Below are positions 14,159-21,929 of a DNA stretch of 64,000 nt, in pieces. Positions within the stretch are counted from its first letter, which is position 1, and each line of letters begins with the position of its first letter. The DNA comes from UBA8919 sp041658185 (GTDB lineage: Bacteria > Elusimicrobiota > UBA8919): positions 62,001 through 126,000 of the forward strand of contig JBBAAR010000007.1 of NCBI GenBank assembly GCA_041658185.1. Reading direction: 5' to 3'. Below the pieces are notes generated by a model. That model was given only the letters and a program-made list of their open reading frames with translations. It ran no database searches and had not been told where the DNA came from. The translations under genes were made by a program, and so were the position numbers.

Positions 14159-14291
14159 TGACAATTATCAATTAAAAATGTAAAATTGAAAATTATGGGC
14201 AAGAAATTAACTAAAAATTATAGATTAAAAATTAAAAATTACGGTTTATTTTTGATGTTCATTTTTCATTTTGAATTTTTCATTTTGAATT
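14159..14291 (+). repeat. 14-nt tandem and complementary left words encoding the signal peptide
   Basis: TTTTTCATTTTGAA is perfectly repeated at 14262-14275 and 14276-14289. Complementary words (AATTAAAAATGTAAAATTGA and similar) lie at 14159-14195 and 14211-14240. The left region encodes KKLTKNYRLKIKNYG, the right FIFHFEFFILNCL. Confidence 0.75.
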
Positions 14292-15820
14292 GCCTTTATT
14301 CCGTTGACAACATAGACCGCGAAAAATTGACTCTTGAGACAAACATAGAAAAAAGGATAGCGGACTCGCTCAGCAAATTGTTAAGCCCTCAGGATTTCAT
14401 AATAATAATAAAAATTGAGCCGATAATTGAAGAAATCACAAAGGCCAAGCCGCGCGAAAAATTGCAGATTGAACAATTGTCGCCTGAGATAAAAAAAGTC
14501 CCGAAGGATTATATTCTTCCGGGGGTGCCGACCAAAAAAAATCTTATGGAGGAAGAAGTTAAGCAACAATCGCCTGTTCAGGTGATAGTTCCGCCGCAGG
14601 AAAGGGAAATTGAGACATTAAAGCAGTTCATCAAAAAAATCACTGTGACGGTAAAATTTGATAAAAATGTGCCTGACAATGTAATTGCAGAAGCAAGGAA
14701 AATAATAACAGGGCTTGTTGATTTCAACACAGTAAGAGGTGACCAACTCATTATTGAAAAAACGGAATTTTACAAAAAGAAAATCCCTTGGTGGCAAACG
14801 GCAACGACATTTCCGTCAATGATGTGGCTTCTGGGAATAATTTTATTCGCATTTTTTCTGTTCGGTCCTCTGAATGTTTTCTTTAAGCATCTTTTGAGAA
14901 CACTGTCGTCTAAACCCGCATCTCAACAGCCGATTGATAATTTTCTCTCGCGAAATCCGTCGGCAGCGCAGGGTCAGGGCGGTGGGGTCGGTTCACTTAC
15001 AATGTCAATGGACGACGGAAAATCCGGAAGACCCAAACTGTTTGCGTTTATCAACGATGGAAATATTAGAAATCTTGCCTATCTGTTAAAAGATGAATCG
15101 CCTGACAGAACCGCGCTTGTTTTAAGTTATCTAAAAAACGACTGGGCATCTTTTGTGCTTTCCCAACTTCCGCCGGATTTGCAGTCAAGGGTTGCGGTAG
15201 AACTCGCCAATGTAAAACAGTTAGAACCCGACGATGTTGAAATAATGGAACTGGAATTGAAGAAAAAAATTGATTATCTTATCGGCGGGTCCGCACAGAT
15301 AATTGAATTATGCGAGCGTTCCGATAAAAAAACCTGCGAGAATATTTTGACGGCGTTGCAACTAAACAATTCCGAACTTGCCGAGCAGGTAAAACTGCAA
15401 CTTTTATCAATTGATGATTTGTATTTTATAGATACCGCCGGATTAAGAACATTGTTCAGGGAAATACCGCTTCCTACATGGGCAATCGGGCTAAAAAATG
15501 CGAAGGATTCAACCCGCGAATCAGTGTTGAAAACACTTCCGCCCGGCGCAGCGGAAATGCTTAAGCAGGAAATTGAACTGAATATGACAGTCCCACAAAT
15601 AAGAATTAACGAAGAAGAAAAAAGAATTATTATGACGATGAGAAAGTTGAGAAACGAGGGACGGATAACGTTGCTCAAAGGCGAAATACCGACGGAACAA
15701 GCGGAACAAGTCGTTTCTTCGCCAACAACACAACCGGAAAAACAGGAACCAAAAACAGAAACCAGAGAGGAACGACTTGCAAAAATAAAAGAACGTCTGA
15801 AGAAAGAAAGGGGTGGATAA
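14186..15820 (+). CDS. FliF-FliG-like fusion: membrane-anchored rotor protein
   Basis: 544 residues. After a signal sequence (~1-38) comes a FliF-like periplasmic region: RIADSLSKLLSPQDFIIII, then VTVKFDKNVPDNVIAEARKI, then ITGLVDFNTVRGDQLIIEK, matching the C-terminal half of FliF. One membrane helix (MMWLLGIILFAFFLFGPL) leads to the cytoplasm. There, a FliG middle-type domain (ALVLSYLKNDWASFVLSQLP) and a FliG C-terminal domain (LLSIDDLYFIDTAGLRTLFR, EIPLPTWAIGLKNA, LPPGAAEMLKQEIE) follow. In the torque helix an Asp and the Arg of LFRE are kept, while the second Asp of the usual LDD is Thr. MotA starts 3 bp downstream. No other flagellar genes are in view, so a rotor for a non-flagellar motor is inferred. 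Confidence 0.78.
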   Translation: MKIMGKKLTKNYRLKIKNYGLFLMFIFHFEFFILNCLYSVDNIDREKLTLETNIEKRIADSLSKLLSPQDFIIIIKIEPIIEEITKAKPREKLQIEQLSPEIKKVPKDYILPGVPTKKNLMEEEVKQQSPVQVIVPPQEREIETLKQFIKKITVTVKFDKNVPDNVIAEARKIITGLVDFNTVRGDQLIIEKTEFYKKKIPWWQTATTFPSMMWLLGIILFAFFLFGPLNVFFKHLLRTLSSKPASQQPIDNFLSRNPSAAQGQGGGVGSLTMSMDDGKSGRPKLFAFINDGNIRNLAYLLKDESPDRTALVLSYLKNDWASFVLSQLPPDLQSRVAVELANVKQLEPDDVEIMELELKKKIDYLIGGSAQIIELCERSDKKTCENILTALQLNNSELAEQVKLQLLSIDDLYFIDTAGLRTLFREIPLPTWAIGLKNAKDSTRESVLKTLPPGAAEMLKQEIELNMTVPQIRINEEEKRIIMTMRKLRNEGRITLLKGEIPTEQAEQVVSSPTTQPEKQEPKTETREERLAKIKERLKKERGG

Positions 15821-15823
15821 AAA

Positions 15824-16585
15824 ATGGATTTTCTAACAGTAATCGGTTTGTTGTTGGGTGCGGGCTCCGTTTATTTTGTGATGCATCAGGGCGGAATCGT
15901 TAATCTGCTTTACAGTCCTATTTCCGCTGTGCTTGTTTTCGGCGGGACATTTGCCTCAACGCTTATTTCCGTGCCGTGGAGCCAATTGAAACAGGCACTT
16001 AAGTCGTCAAGTTTCATCCTTTTCCCAAAAAAATACCGTCAGCAGCCGGAGGTTATCATAAATACAATGCTCCGGCTATGTGAAAAATCCAAACGCAGCG
16101 GAATAGATTCTCTTCAGGACGATATTCAGAAAATGGATGACAGATTCTTAACGGAGGGTCTACAGATGCTTATAGACGGCCTTCCGGCGGACTTGATAAG
16201 AGATAATTTGGAGACGGAAATTGTGTTTATCCGGAGAAGACATAATGCAAATGCAAGCGTTTTCAGAACCATGGGGACATATGCGCCGGTCTTCGGGCTG
16301 CTCGGAACTCTTATAGGTGTTGTTCAGGTATTGAAAAATCTTGCCGACCCAAAAACGATGGGCTCATCAATGGCTATAGCGGTTACCACGACATTTTACG
16401 GAATATTTTCAACCAATTTTATTTTCCTGCCGGTCGCTTCAAAACTCAACGCATTATCCGAGAAAGAGATACTTTCAAAAGAGGTTATGATTGAAGGTAT
16501 TCTGGCGATTCAGTCGGGAGACATTCCTTTAATTTTACGAAAAAAACTTGAATCGTATCTTGCCTACCGGGTAAGAAAAAGATGA
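15824..16585 (+). CDS. motA: MotA-type stator proton/ion channel protein
   Basis: 253 residues with four hydrophobic helices. The N-terminal MDFLTVIGLLLGAGSVYFVM and ISAVLVFGGTFASTLISVP match MotA. A cytoplasmic loop of ~100 residues is followed by FRTMGTYAPVFGLLGTLIGV, with the conserved Pro, and IAVTTTFYGIFSTNFIFLPV. It follows the FliF-FliG fusion by 3 bp and overlaps motB by 4 bp (ATGA), so the three are co-translated. MotA5-MotB2 units convert ion flow into torque on FliG; the presence of FliG-C here supports the same mechanism. Confidence 0.9.
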   Translation: MDFLTVIGLLLGAGSVYFVMHQGGIVNLLYSPISAVLVFGGTFASTLISVPWSQLKQALKSSSFILFPKKYRQQPEVIINTMLRLCEKSKRSGIDSLQDDIQKMDDRFLTEGLQMLIDGLPADLIRDNLETEIVFIRRRHNANASVFRTMGTYAPVFGLLGTLIGVVQVLKNLADPKTMGSSMAIAVTTTFYGIFSTNFIFLPVASKLNALSEKEILSKEVMIEGILAIQSGDIPLILRKKLESYLAYRVRKR

Positions 16586-17241
16586 GGAAAAAATTCAGTT
16601 ACCTTCGAGATGAAGGAGGCGAACATCCGGGAGCGCCGATATGGCTGACCATTTACGGCGATATGATGACGAACCTGATGCTCTTCTTCATGATGTTGTG
16701 GGCATTAACAAGAATGTCGTTTGATGCTCAGTTATCGGCCCATGCATCCATTCAGAAAACATTTGTTCAAAAAGAAATAAAAATTTCTCATATTGAAGAA
16801 GAAAAAGCCGTTATTCCGGAAAAAATTGTCCCGAGTAAATTTGACGAATCGCTTAAAATAAAATCCGACCTGCAGGGTATCCGCGTTGTTTTCTCATCGC
16901 CTGTACTTTTTAATCTCGGGCGGGCAGAACTGAACCCTTCCGCCGTAAAACCGCTTGATGAACTGTCAGCGTGGCTTTCCGATGTTCCTTATAGCATAAT
17001 AGTTGAAGGGCACACCGACGATACACCGATAAAAAAAGGACTGAGATATTCGTCAAACTGGGAACTCTCGCTTGACAGGGCAAGAAGCGTAGTAAAATAC
17101 TTTCAGAAAAAAGGGATTAATCCGAAACGGCTCGTGCTTGCCGGTTATGGGGAACACCACCCTCTGTATCCGAACGACACGGCGGAGCATAAAAAATCAA
17201 ACAGGCGAATAGAAATTTATGTGGTGTACCGGGAAAAATAA
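16582..17241 (+). CDS. motB: MotB-type stator protein 1 (OmpA domain)
   Basis: 219 residues. One membrane helix near the N-terminus within YGDMMTNLMLFFMMLWAL; the Asp of GDMMT corresponds to the essential ion-carrying Asp of MotB. A plug/linker and an OmpA-like peptidoglycan-binding domain follow (VEGHTDDTPIKKG, NWELSLDRARSVVKYF, LVLAGYGEHHP, NRRIEIYV). It anchors the stator to the cell wall. Overlaps motA by ATGA. A second MotB-like gene follows directly. Confidence 0.9.
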   Translation: MRKKFSYLRDEGGEHPGAPIWLTIYGDMMTNLMLFFMMLWALTRMSFDAQLSAHASIQKTFVQKEIKISHIEEEKAVIPEKIVPSKFDESLKIKSDLQGIRVVFSSPVLFNLGRAELNPSAVKPLDELSAWLSDVPYSIIVEGHTDDTPIKKGLRYSSNWELSLDRARSVVKYFQKKGINPKRLVLAGYGEHHPLYPNDTAEHKKSNRRIEIYVVYREK

Positions 17242-17248
17242 ATCAATT

Positions 17249-18070
17249 ATGAAAAAGAAAACGGTATTTTACGGAAGAAGGTTCGGCGAGTCAATAGAAC
17301 TCGACCCCAATATGTGGGCGGTTCCGTACGGCGATATGATGACGAACCTGATGATATTTTTTCTTATACTTTTTGCCTTGACCACCATTCAACAGCAAGC
17401 CCTGAAAGTCAGCGAGGACCGGATGTTTGTTAAAAAACTTGAAAAATTCGGAAAAATATCTTTAACCGCCGATAAAATAAAAGTTACGTTTTCGCAGGAT
17501 ATTATTTTCCCGAAAGGAAGCCCGGAAGTATCTGTTAGTTTCAAGGGCGTTCTTCTTGATGTTTCCGATTATCTGAAAAACAATCCGGGAACGGTCATCG
17601 TTGAAGGACATTCGGACTCAACACCGGTTCGCGGCGGGAAACACAAAGACAACTGGTATCTTTCTGCCGAAAGGGGTTGGAGTGTGGTGTCCGAATTGAT
17701 AAAAAACGGGATTGACCCGAAACGACTGCAAATCAGGGGTTACGGGGAATTTAATCCTGTTGCCTCAAATGAAACGGGAGACGGCCGGGCAAAAAACAGA
17801 CGCATAGAAATGACAATCCTTAAAATCGTAAATACGGAAGAGGCACAAAGATTTATTTATTATAAAACCGCAGGTTATGAGAATATAAACGATATATCAA
17901 AAAGATTTTTTGCAAGTGATAGCGAAAAATTTCTAAATCAGCTCCGGGAATTGAACAGCGGAAAAATAGACGACAAGGACTGCGTCGCGAAAGATACCGA
18001 AATTTTACTGCCTTTTACTCCTTACGGGGACGGTTCTGGTATTCACGAAGGGGCATACACTGAAAAGTAA
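17249..18070 (+). CDS. MotB-type stator protein 2 (OmpA plus LysM-like tail)
   Basis: 273 residues from ATG 17249, chosen because it gives MKKKTVFYGRRFGE directly before the membrane segment (the upstream ATG at 17219 lies inside motB). The helix PYGDMMTNLMIFFLILFAL keeps the stator Asp. OmpA domain: VEGHSDSTPVRGG, NWYLSAERGWSVV, LQIRGYGEFNP, KNRRIEMTI. After it, residues ~215-260 (INDISKRFFASDSEKFLNQL, then DTEILLP) look like a divergent LysM. The extreme C-terminus (YGDGSGIHEG) is encoded by a REP sequence that has intruded into the 3' end. Two different MotB subunits suggest a hetero-stator. Confidence 0.85.
   Translation: MKKKTVFYGRRFGESIELDPNMWAVPYGDMMTNLMIFFLILFALTTIQQQALKVSEDRMFVKKLEKFGKISLTADKIKVTFSQDIIFPKGSPEVSVSFKGVLLDVSDYLKNNPGTVIVEGHSDSTPVRGGKHKDNWYLSAERGWSVVSELIKNGIDPKRLQIRGYGEFNPVASNETGDGRAKNRRIEMTILKIVNTEEAQRFIYYKTAGYENINDISKRFFASDSEKFLNQLRELNSGKIDDKDCVAKDTEILLPFTPYGDGSGIHEGAYTEK
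18024..18042 (+). repeat. REP end 1
   Basis: ACGGGGACGGTTCTGGTAT. Overlaps the 3' end of the second motB. Inverted partner at 18085-18103. Identical in sequence to 18436-18454. Confidence 0.85.
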
Positions 18071-18071
18071 T

Positions 18072-18461
18072 TTGAATGGCAGGGATACCAGAACCGTCCC
18101 CGTATTATTAATTTTTTTCTTGTTGCTGTTTCCTACATCATTATTCTCTGTTAATACCGAAGCCCTTTCGGGTGTTAAAAACCCCTGCATTTATGCAGTA
18201 GAGCGGACAAATGGTCAGTGGTGGGCATTTATAGGCGCACCGAATCTTGCAAGCGGAACATATTACGGGAACAGGGTAAAACTTCAATATGACAGTTGGT
18301 ATTACGGGGCATTACACGATAGAGGATATACTACTGGCACAACAGAGAATTGGGATGCATTGGGAACTTCGCACACGCCGCTAAAATATTCCGGGACAGT
18401 ACAAAAGCACCAATATGCTCTCAATTGGTCATATAACGGGGACGGTTCTGGTATCCGGTGA
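18072..18461 (+). CDS. Small exported protein bounded by REP sequences, possible remnant
   Basis: 129 residues. The n-region of the signal peptide (NGRDTRTVPV) comes from REP end 2 and the last residues (NGDGSGIR) from REP end 3. The hydrophobic stretch LLIFFLLLFPTSLFS is followed by a ~90-residue mature part (NPCIYAVERTNGQWWAFIGA, YYGNRVKLQYDSWYYGALHD). The YDSWYYG motif resembles FDSWYYGKV in the FN3 protein at 5770. It may be a fragment of a larger surface protein broken by the transposase insertion, or a functional gene that captured its ends from REPs. No family recognised. Confidence 0.5.
   Translation: MNGRDTRTVPVLLIFFLLLFPTSLFSVNTEALSGVKNPCIYAVERTNGQWWAFIGAPNLASGTYYGNRVKLQYDSWYYGALHDRGYTTGTTENWDALGTSHTPLKYSGTVQKHQYALNWSYNGDGSGIR
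18085..18103 (-). repeat. REP end 2 (inverted)
   Basis: ATACCAGAACCGTCCCCGT on the + strand, the exact reverse complement of REP end 1. It encodes DTRTVPV of the next open frame. Confidence 0.85.
18436..18454 (+). repeat. REP end 3
   Basis: ACGGGGACGGTTCTGGTAT, identical to REP end 1, 42 bp before the transposase start. Confidence 0.85.
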
Positions 18462-18496
18462 ATTCAGAGCGGTAGCCAGTAAAAAGGTGTAAAAAT

Positions 18497-19180
18497 ATGC
18501 CGAGACGAGCAAGATTTACAGTAGAAAACGGGACATATCACGTAATGCTTCGGGGAAATAACCGCGCCCATATATTTCACAATGATAACGATTTCAGTTA
18601 TTTTTTGGAATTGCTGAAGGACAACAAGAAAAAATTCGGATTAAAAATATATCACTATTCGCTTATGGATAATCACATTCATCTTGTTATCCAGTCGCCT
18701 ATCGGTGCCAGTTTAAGCACAGCGATGAAACGCATAACCGTGACATACACGAGATATTACAGAAAAATTTACAAGGGCATAGGTCATTTTTTCCAAGACA
18801 GGTTCAAGAGTTTTTTGATCCAGGAAGGCAAGTATCTGCTTGAATGCGGCCGTTATGTTGAACTAAATCCGGTTAGGGCAGGCATGGTGAAATCGCCCGA
18901 GGAATACAAATGGAGCAGTTACAGTATTTATGCCGGAGATAAAAAATCAGAAATAGTCGATTTTAATCCCGAATACGAAGGACTTGGCGAAGATAAGGAA
19001 CATAGAGCAAAAAAATACCGCGAATATATTATGAGCGGAATATTGGAACGTCGGAATCAAGAGCGATTTTTTAAACAGGGTTTATATGGTTCCAAGAAAT
19101 TTATAGAATCAATGTCTAAACGGGGATTAAAAAGTGTCTGGTCGCACGGTGGAAAACCGAAAAAGTCAAGATTCTTTTAG
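18497..19180 (+). mobile_element. REP-associated tyrosine transposase (RAYT, Y1/HUH type)
   Basis: 227 residues. N-terminal MPRRARFTVENGTYHVMLRG with RGNNRAHIFH is typical of RAYT/TnpA_REP proteins. The HUH motif is HIHLVI within MDNHIHLVIQ (~residues 57-66). The catalytic tyrosine is likely in RYVELNPVRAGM (~120). GHFFQDRFKSFLI and YKWSSY complete the family signature. It is flanked by identical 19-nt inverted REPs at 18436 and 19192, its expected substrate. RAYTs are usually single-copy domesticated enzymes that spread REPs; whether this is active is unknown. Confidence 0.92.
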
Positions 19181-19191
19181 ATATCAATCAG

Positions 19192-19210
19192 ATACCAGAA
19201 CCGTCCCCGT
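19192..19210 (-). repeat. REP end 4 (inverted)
   Basis: ATACCAGAACCGTCCCCGT, reverse complement of REP end 3, 12 bp after the transposase stop and 22 bp before polA. Confidence 0.85.
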
Positions 19211-19231
19211 ATCTCTCTTTTCTTCAAATTT

Positions 19232-21868
19232 ATGACTCTTTACATTATTGACGGCAACGCCTACATACACAGGGCGTACCATGCAATACAAAATCTGACA
19301 ACATCAAAGGGCGAGCAGGTCAACGCCGTTTTTGGCTTCACCAGAATGCTGCTTAAAATTTTACGCACTTACAAACCCGACTACATCGCTGTCTGTCTGG
19401 ATTATCCGGCGCCGACTTTCAGGCACAAAGAGTTTTCCGAATATAAAGCACACAGAAAAAAAACCTCGGACGAACTGAAAAATCAGTTTCCCTTGGTAAA
19501 AGAAGTAATTTCCGCGTTAAATATTACGATTTATGAAAAAGAGGGATTTGAAGCGGATGATTTAATCGCTACCCTCTCTGAAAAAGCGAAAAATAAAGGA
19601 ATAGACGTAATGATTGTAACGGGCGATAAGGATGCTCTGCAACTTGTTGATAAAAATGTAAAGGTCTTAAATGAACCGAAAAATATTATCTATGATAAAG
19701 ATGAGGTCTTAAAAAACTGGGAAATACCGCCGGAAAATATTGTTGATTATCTTGCAATCTCCGGCGATGCGTCAGACAACATTCCCGGTGTTCCCGGCAT
19801 AGGAGAAAAAACGGCGGTAAAACTTATCCGTGAATTCGGAACTTTGGAAAACATTATAAAAAATCAAAGTAAAATCAAAGGAAAAAGCGGCGAATTACTA
19901 ACGGAACATTCCGAATCTGCTCTTCTTTCAAAAAAACTTGTAACACTTGTCCGAGATATTCCGATGGATGTGGATTTTGAAAAACTGAGACCTCAAAATC
20001 CGGACAACGAAAAACTTATATCTATTTTGAGACGGCTGGAATTTTATTCGTTGATAAAACTACTCGTAAAAGAAGATGATTCGGCTCATACAAACAACGA
20101 TTACAAAGTAATATCAAATGACTCCGAACTTGAATCTTTGGCAAACCATCTAACCGGTAAAAAGGAATTTTCATTTGTAATTTCAAACGACACCTTCAGC
20201 CGACCGATAGGACTCGCTCTAACTACCCAAAAAGATAAATGTTTTTACATACCGGTCGGGCATCTGACACTGACCTCTTCCGGACAATTACCGCCTGAAA
20301 CAGTTTTCAAACACTTGAAGCCGATTTTTGAAAACGAAAAAACGGCTAAAATCACGCATAATATAAAATCACAACTCTCAGTTTTTGGAAAATACGGCAT
20401 CCGTATATCAAAAATATTTGATTCCGAAATCGCCTCATATCTTTTAAATCCTTCCGGAAAAAACCATTCAATAGAAGACATGGCAATTGAATATCTCGGA
20501 ATAAAAACGGAAGGCGCTGTCGGCACCAATTTTGAAAATATGGAAATTGAGGAAACAAAAAATATTCTCTGCAAAATTACCGACGTTATTTTAAGATGCC
20601 ATAAGATTTTGGAAGAAAAATTAGAAAAAGAAAAACTGCTTCCGCTTTTTAACGATATTGAAATGCCTCTGGCTGAAGTTTTATTCAAAATGGAAAATAT
20701 CGGCATAAAAATAGATGAAATATATTTCAAAAAATTGTCTGACGAATTTAATGTGGAACTCAAAAAATTGGAAAAAATAATTTTTTCAACGGCAGGCGAA
20801 CAATTTAATGTCAATTCGCCGAAACAACTTGCCCATATACTTTTTGACAAAATGGGGCTGACCCCGGTCAAAAAAATTAAAACCGGTTATTCTACGGGAG
20901 AAGAGGTGCTGACCATACTCGCACAAACATCCGAACTGCCAAAAATTATTTTAGAATACAGGGAAATATCAAAACTTAAATCAACATTCGTTGACGCACT
21001 AATTTCCAAAATAAACCTGAAAACGAAACGGTTACACACTCAGTTTAATCAGACAGTTACATCAACGGGACGGCTTTCATCGTCGGAACCGAACCTTCAG
21101 AACATTCCCATAAAGACCGAACTCGGAAGAAAAATCCGCAGGGGTTTTATTCCGGAAGATAATTTTATTTTTGCTTCTTTTGATTACTCACAGATTGACC
21201 TGCGGGTGCTGGCTCATATTACAAAAGATAAGGCACTTCGTGCCGCTTTTATTGAAGGAGCGGACATTCATACTGCAACAGCATCGGAGGTTTTCGGACT
21301 AAAAAAAGAGGACATCACAAAGGATATGAGGAAGCGGGCAAAAGGTATAAACTTCGGTATTGTCTACGGGCAACAGTCGTGGGGACTTTCGCAACAATTG
21401 GGAATTACTCCTGATGAAGCGCAAAATTATATTAACCGGTATTTTGAAAAATACAGCGGCGTAAAAAACTGGATTACGGAAACAATAAAAACGGCAAAAG
21501 AAACCGGATATGTAACCACACTTATCGGGAGAATAAGGTATCTACCCGAGATAAACAGCCCAAACGCCCAAATACGCGCCTTTGCGGAGCGGACGGCAAT
21601 AAACACTCCCATACAGGGCACTTCCGCCGATATAATAAAAATTGCGATGATAAATATCTATAAAAAAATTGCGGACCAACAGGATAAAATCAGAATGCTT
21701 TTGCAGGTTCACGACGACCTTTTGTTTGAAATCAAAAAAGATGAAGTTGACAAATATATTTTAATGATAAAATCCGAGATGGAAAAAGCAATGAAACTTG
21801 ACATACCTGTTATTGTTGATGTAAAGGTGGGCAAAAACTGGGCTGATATGGAACAGGTAAAAAGTTAA
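19232..21868 (+). CDS. polA: DNA polymerase I
   Basis: 878 residues, full length. The 5'-3' exonuclease occupies ~1-290 (IDGNAYIHRAYHA, EADDLIATL, TGDKDALQLV, SDNIPGVPGIGEKTA). The middle domain (~295-480) has the 3'-5' exonuclease fold but lacks the DxE motif (SFVISNDTFS stands in its place), so proofreading is probably lost. Polymerase motifs: A DYSQIDLRVLAH, B KRAKGINFGIVYG, C QVHDDLLFEI. Acts in gap filling and repair. The start is just downstream of a REP; no clear ribosome site is seen. Confidence 0.96.
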   Translation: MTLYIIDGNAYIHRAYHAIQNLTTSKGEQVNAVFGFTRMLLKILRTYKPDYIAVCLDYPAPTFRHKEFSEYKAHRKKTSDELKNQFPLVKEVISALNITIYEKEGFEADDLIATLSEKAKNKGIDVMIVTGDKDALQLVDKNVKVLNEPKNIIYDKDEVLKNWEIPPENIVDYLAISGDASDNIPGVPGIGEKTAVKLIREFGTLENIIKNQSKIKGKSGELLTEHSESALLSKKLVTLVRDIPMDVDFEKLRPQNPDNEKLISILRRLEFYSLIKLLVKEDDSAHTNNDYKVISNDSELESLANHLTGKKEFSFVISNDTFSRPIGLALTTQKDKCFYIPVGHLTLTSSGQLPPETVFKHLKPIFENEKTAKITHNIKSQLSVFGKYGIRISKIFDSEIASYLLNPSGKNHSIEDMAIEYLGIKTEGAVGTNFENMEIEETKNILCKITDVILRCHKILEEKLEKEKLLPLFNDIEMPLAEVLFKMENIGIKIDEIYFKKLSDEFNVELKKLEKIIFSTAGEQFNVNSPKQLAHILFDKMGLTPVKKIKTGYSTGEEVLTILAQTSELPKIILEYREISKLKSTFVDALISKINLKTKRLHTQFNQTVTSTGRLSSSEPNLQNIPIKTELGRKIRRGFIPEDNFIFASFDYSQIDLRVLAHITKDKALRAAFIEGADIHTATASEVFGLKKEDITKDMRKRAKGINFGIVYGQQSWGLSQQLGITPDEAQNYINRYFEKYSGVKNWITETIKTAKETGYVTTLIGRIRYLPEINSPNAQIRAFAERTAINTPIQGTSADIIKIAMINIYKKIADQQDKIRMLLQVHDDLLFEIKKDEVDKYILMIKSEMEKAMKLDIPVIVDVKVGKNWADMEQVKS

Positions 21869-21929
21869 ATATAATTGGATATTATCCCTGTAATTGGGAA
21901 CTGTTGTTGCTCAATAATTCGGTAATTTT

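Noticed and set aside
20245..20871. 208-codon minus-strand frame inside polA
   Set aside because: Opposite-strand shadow of polA with typical S/F/I-rich composition.
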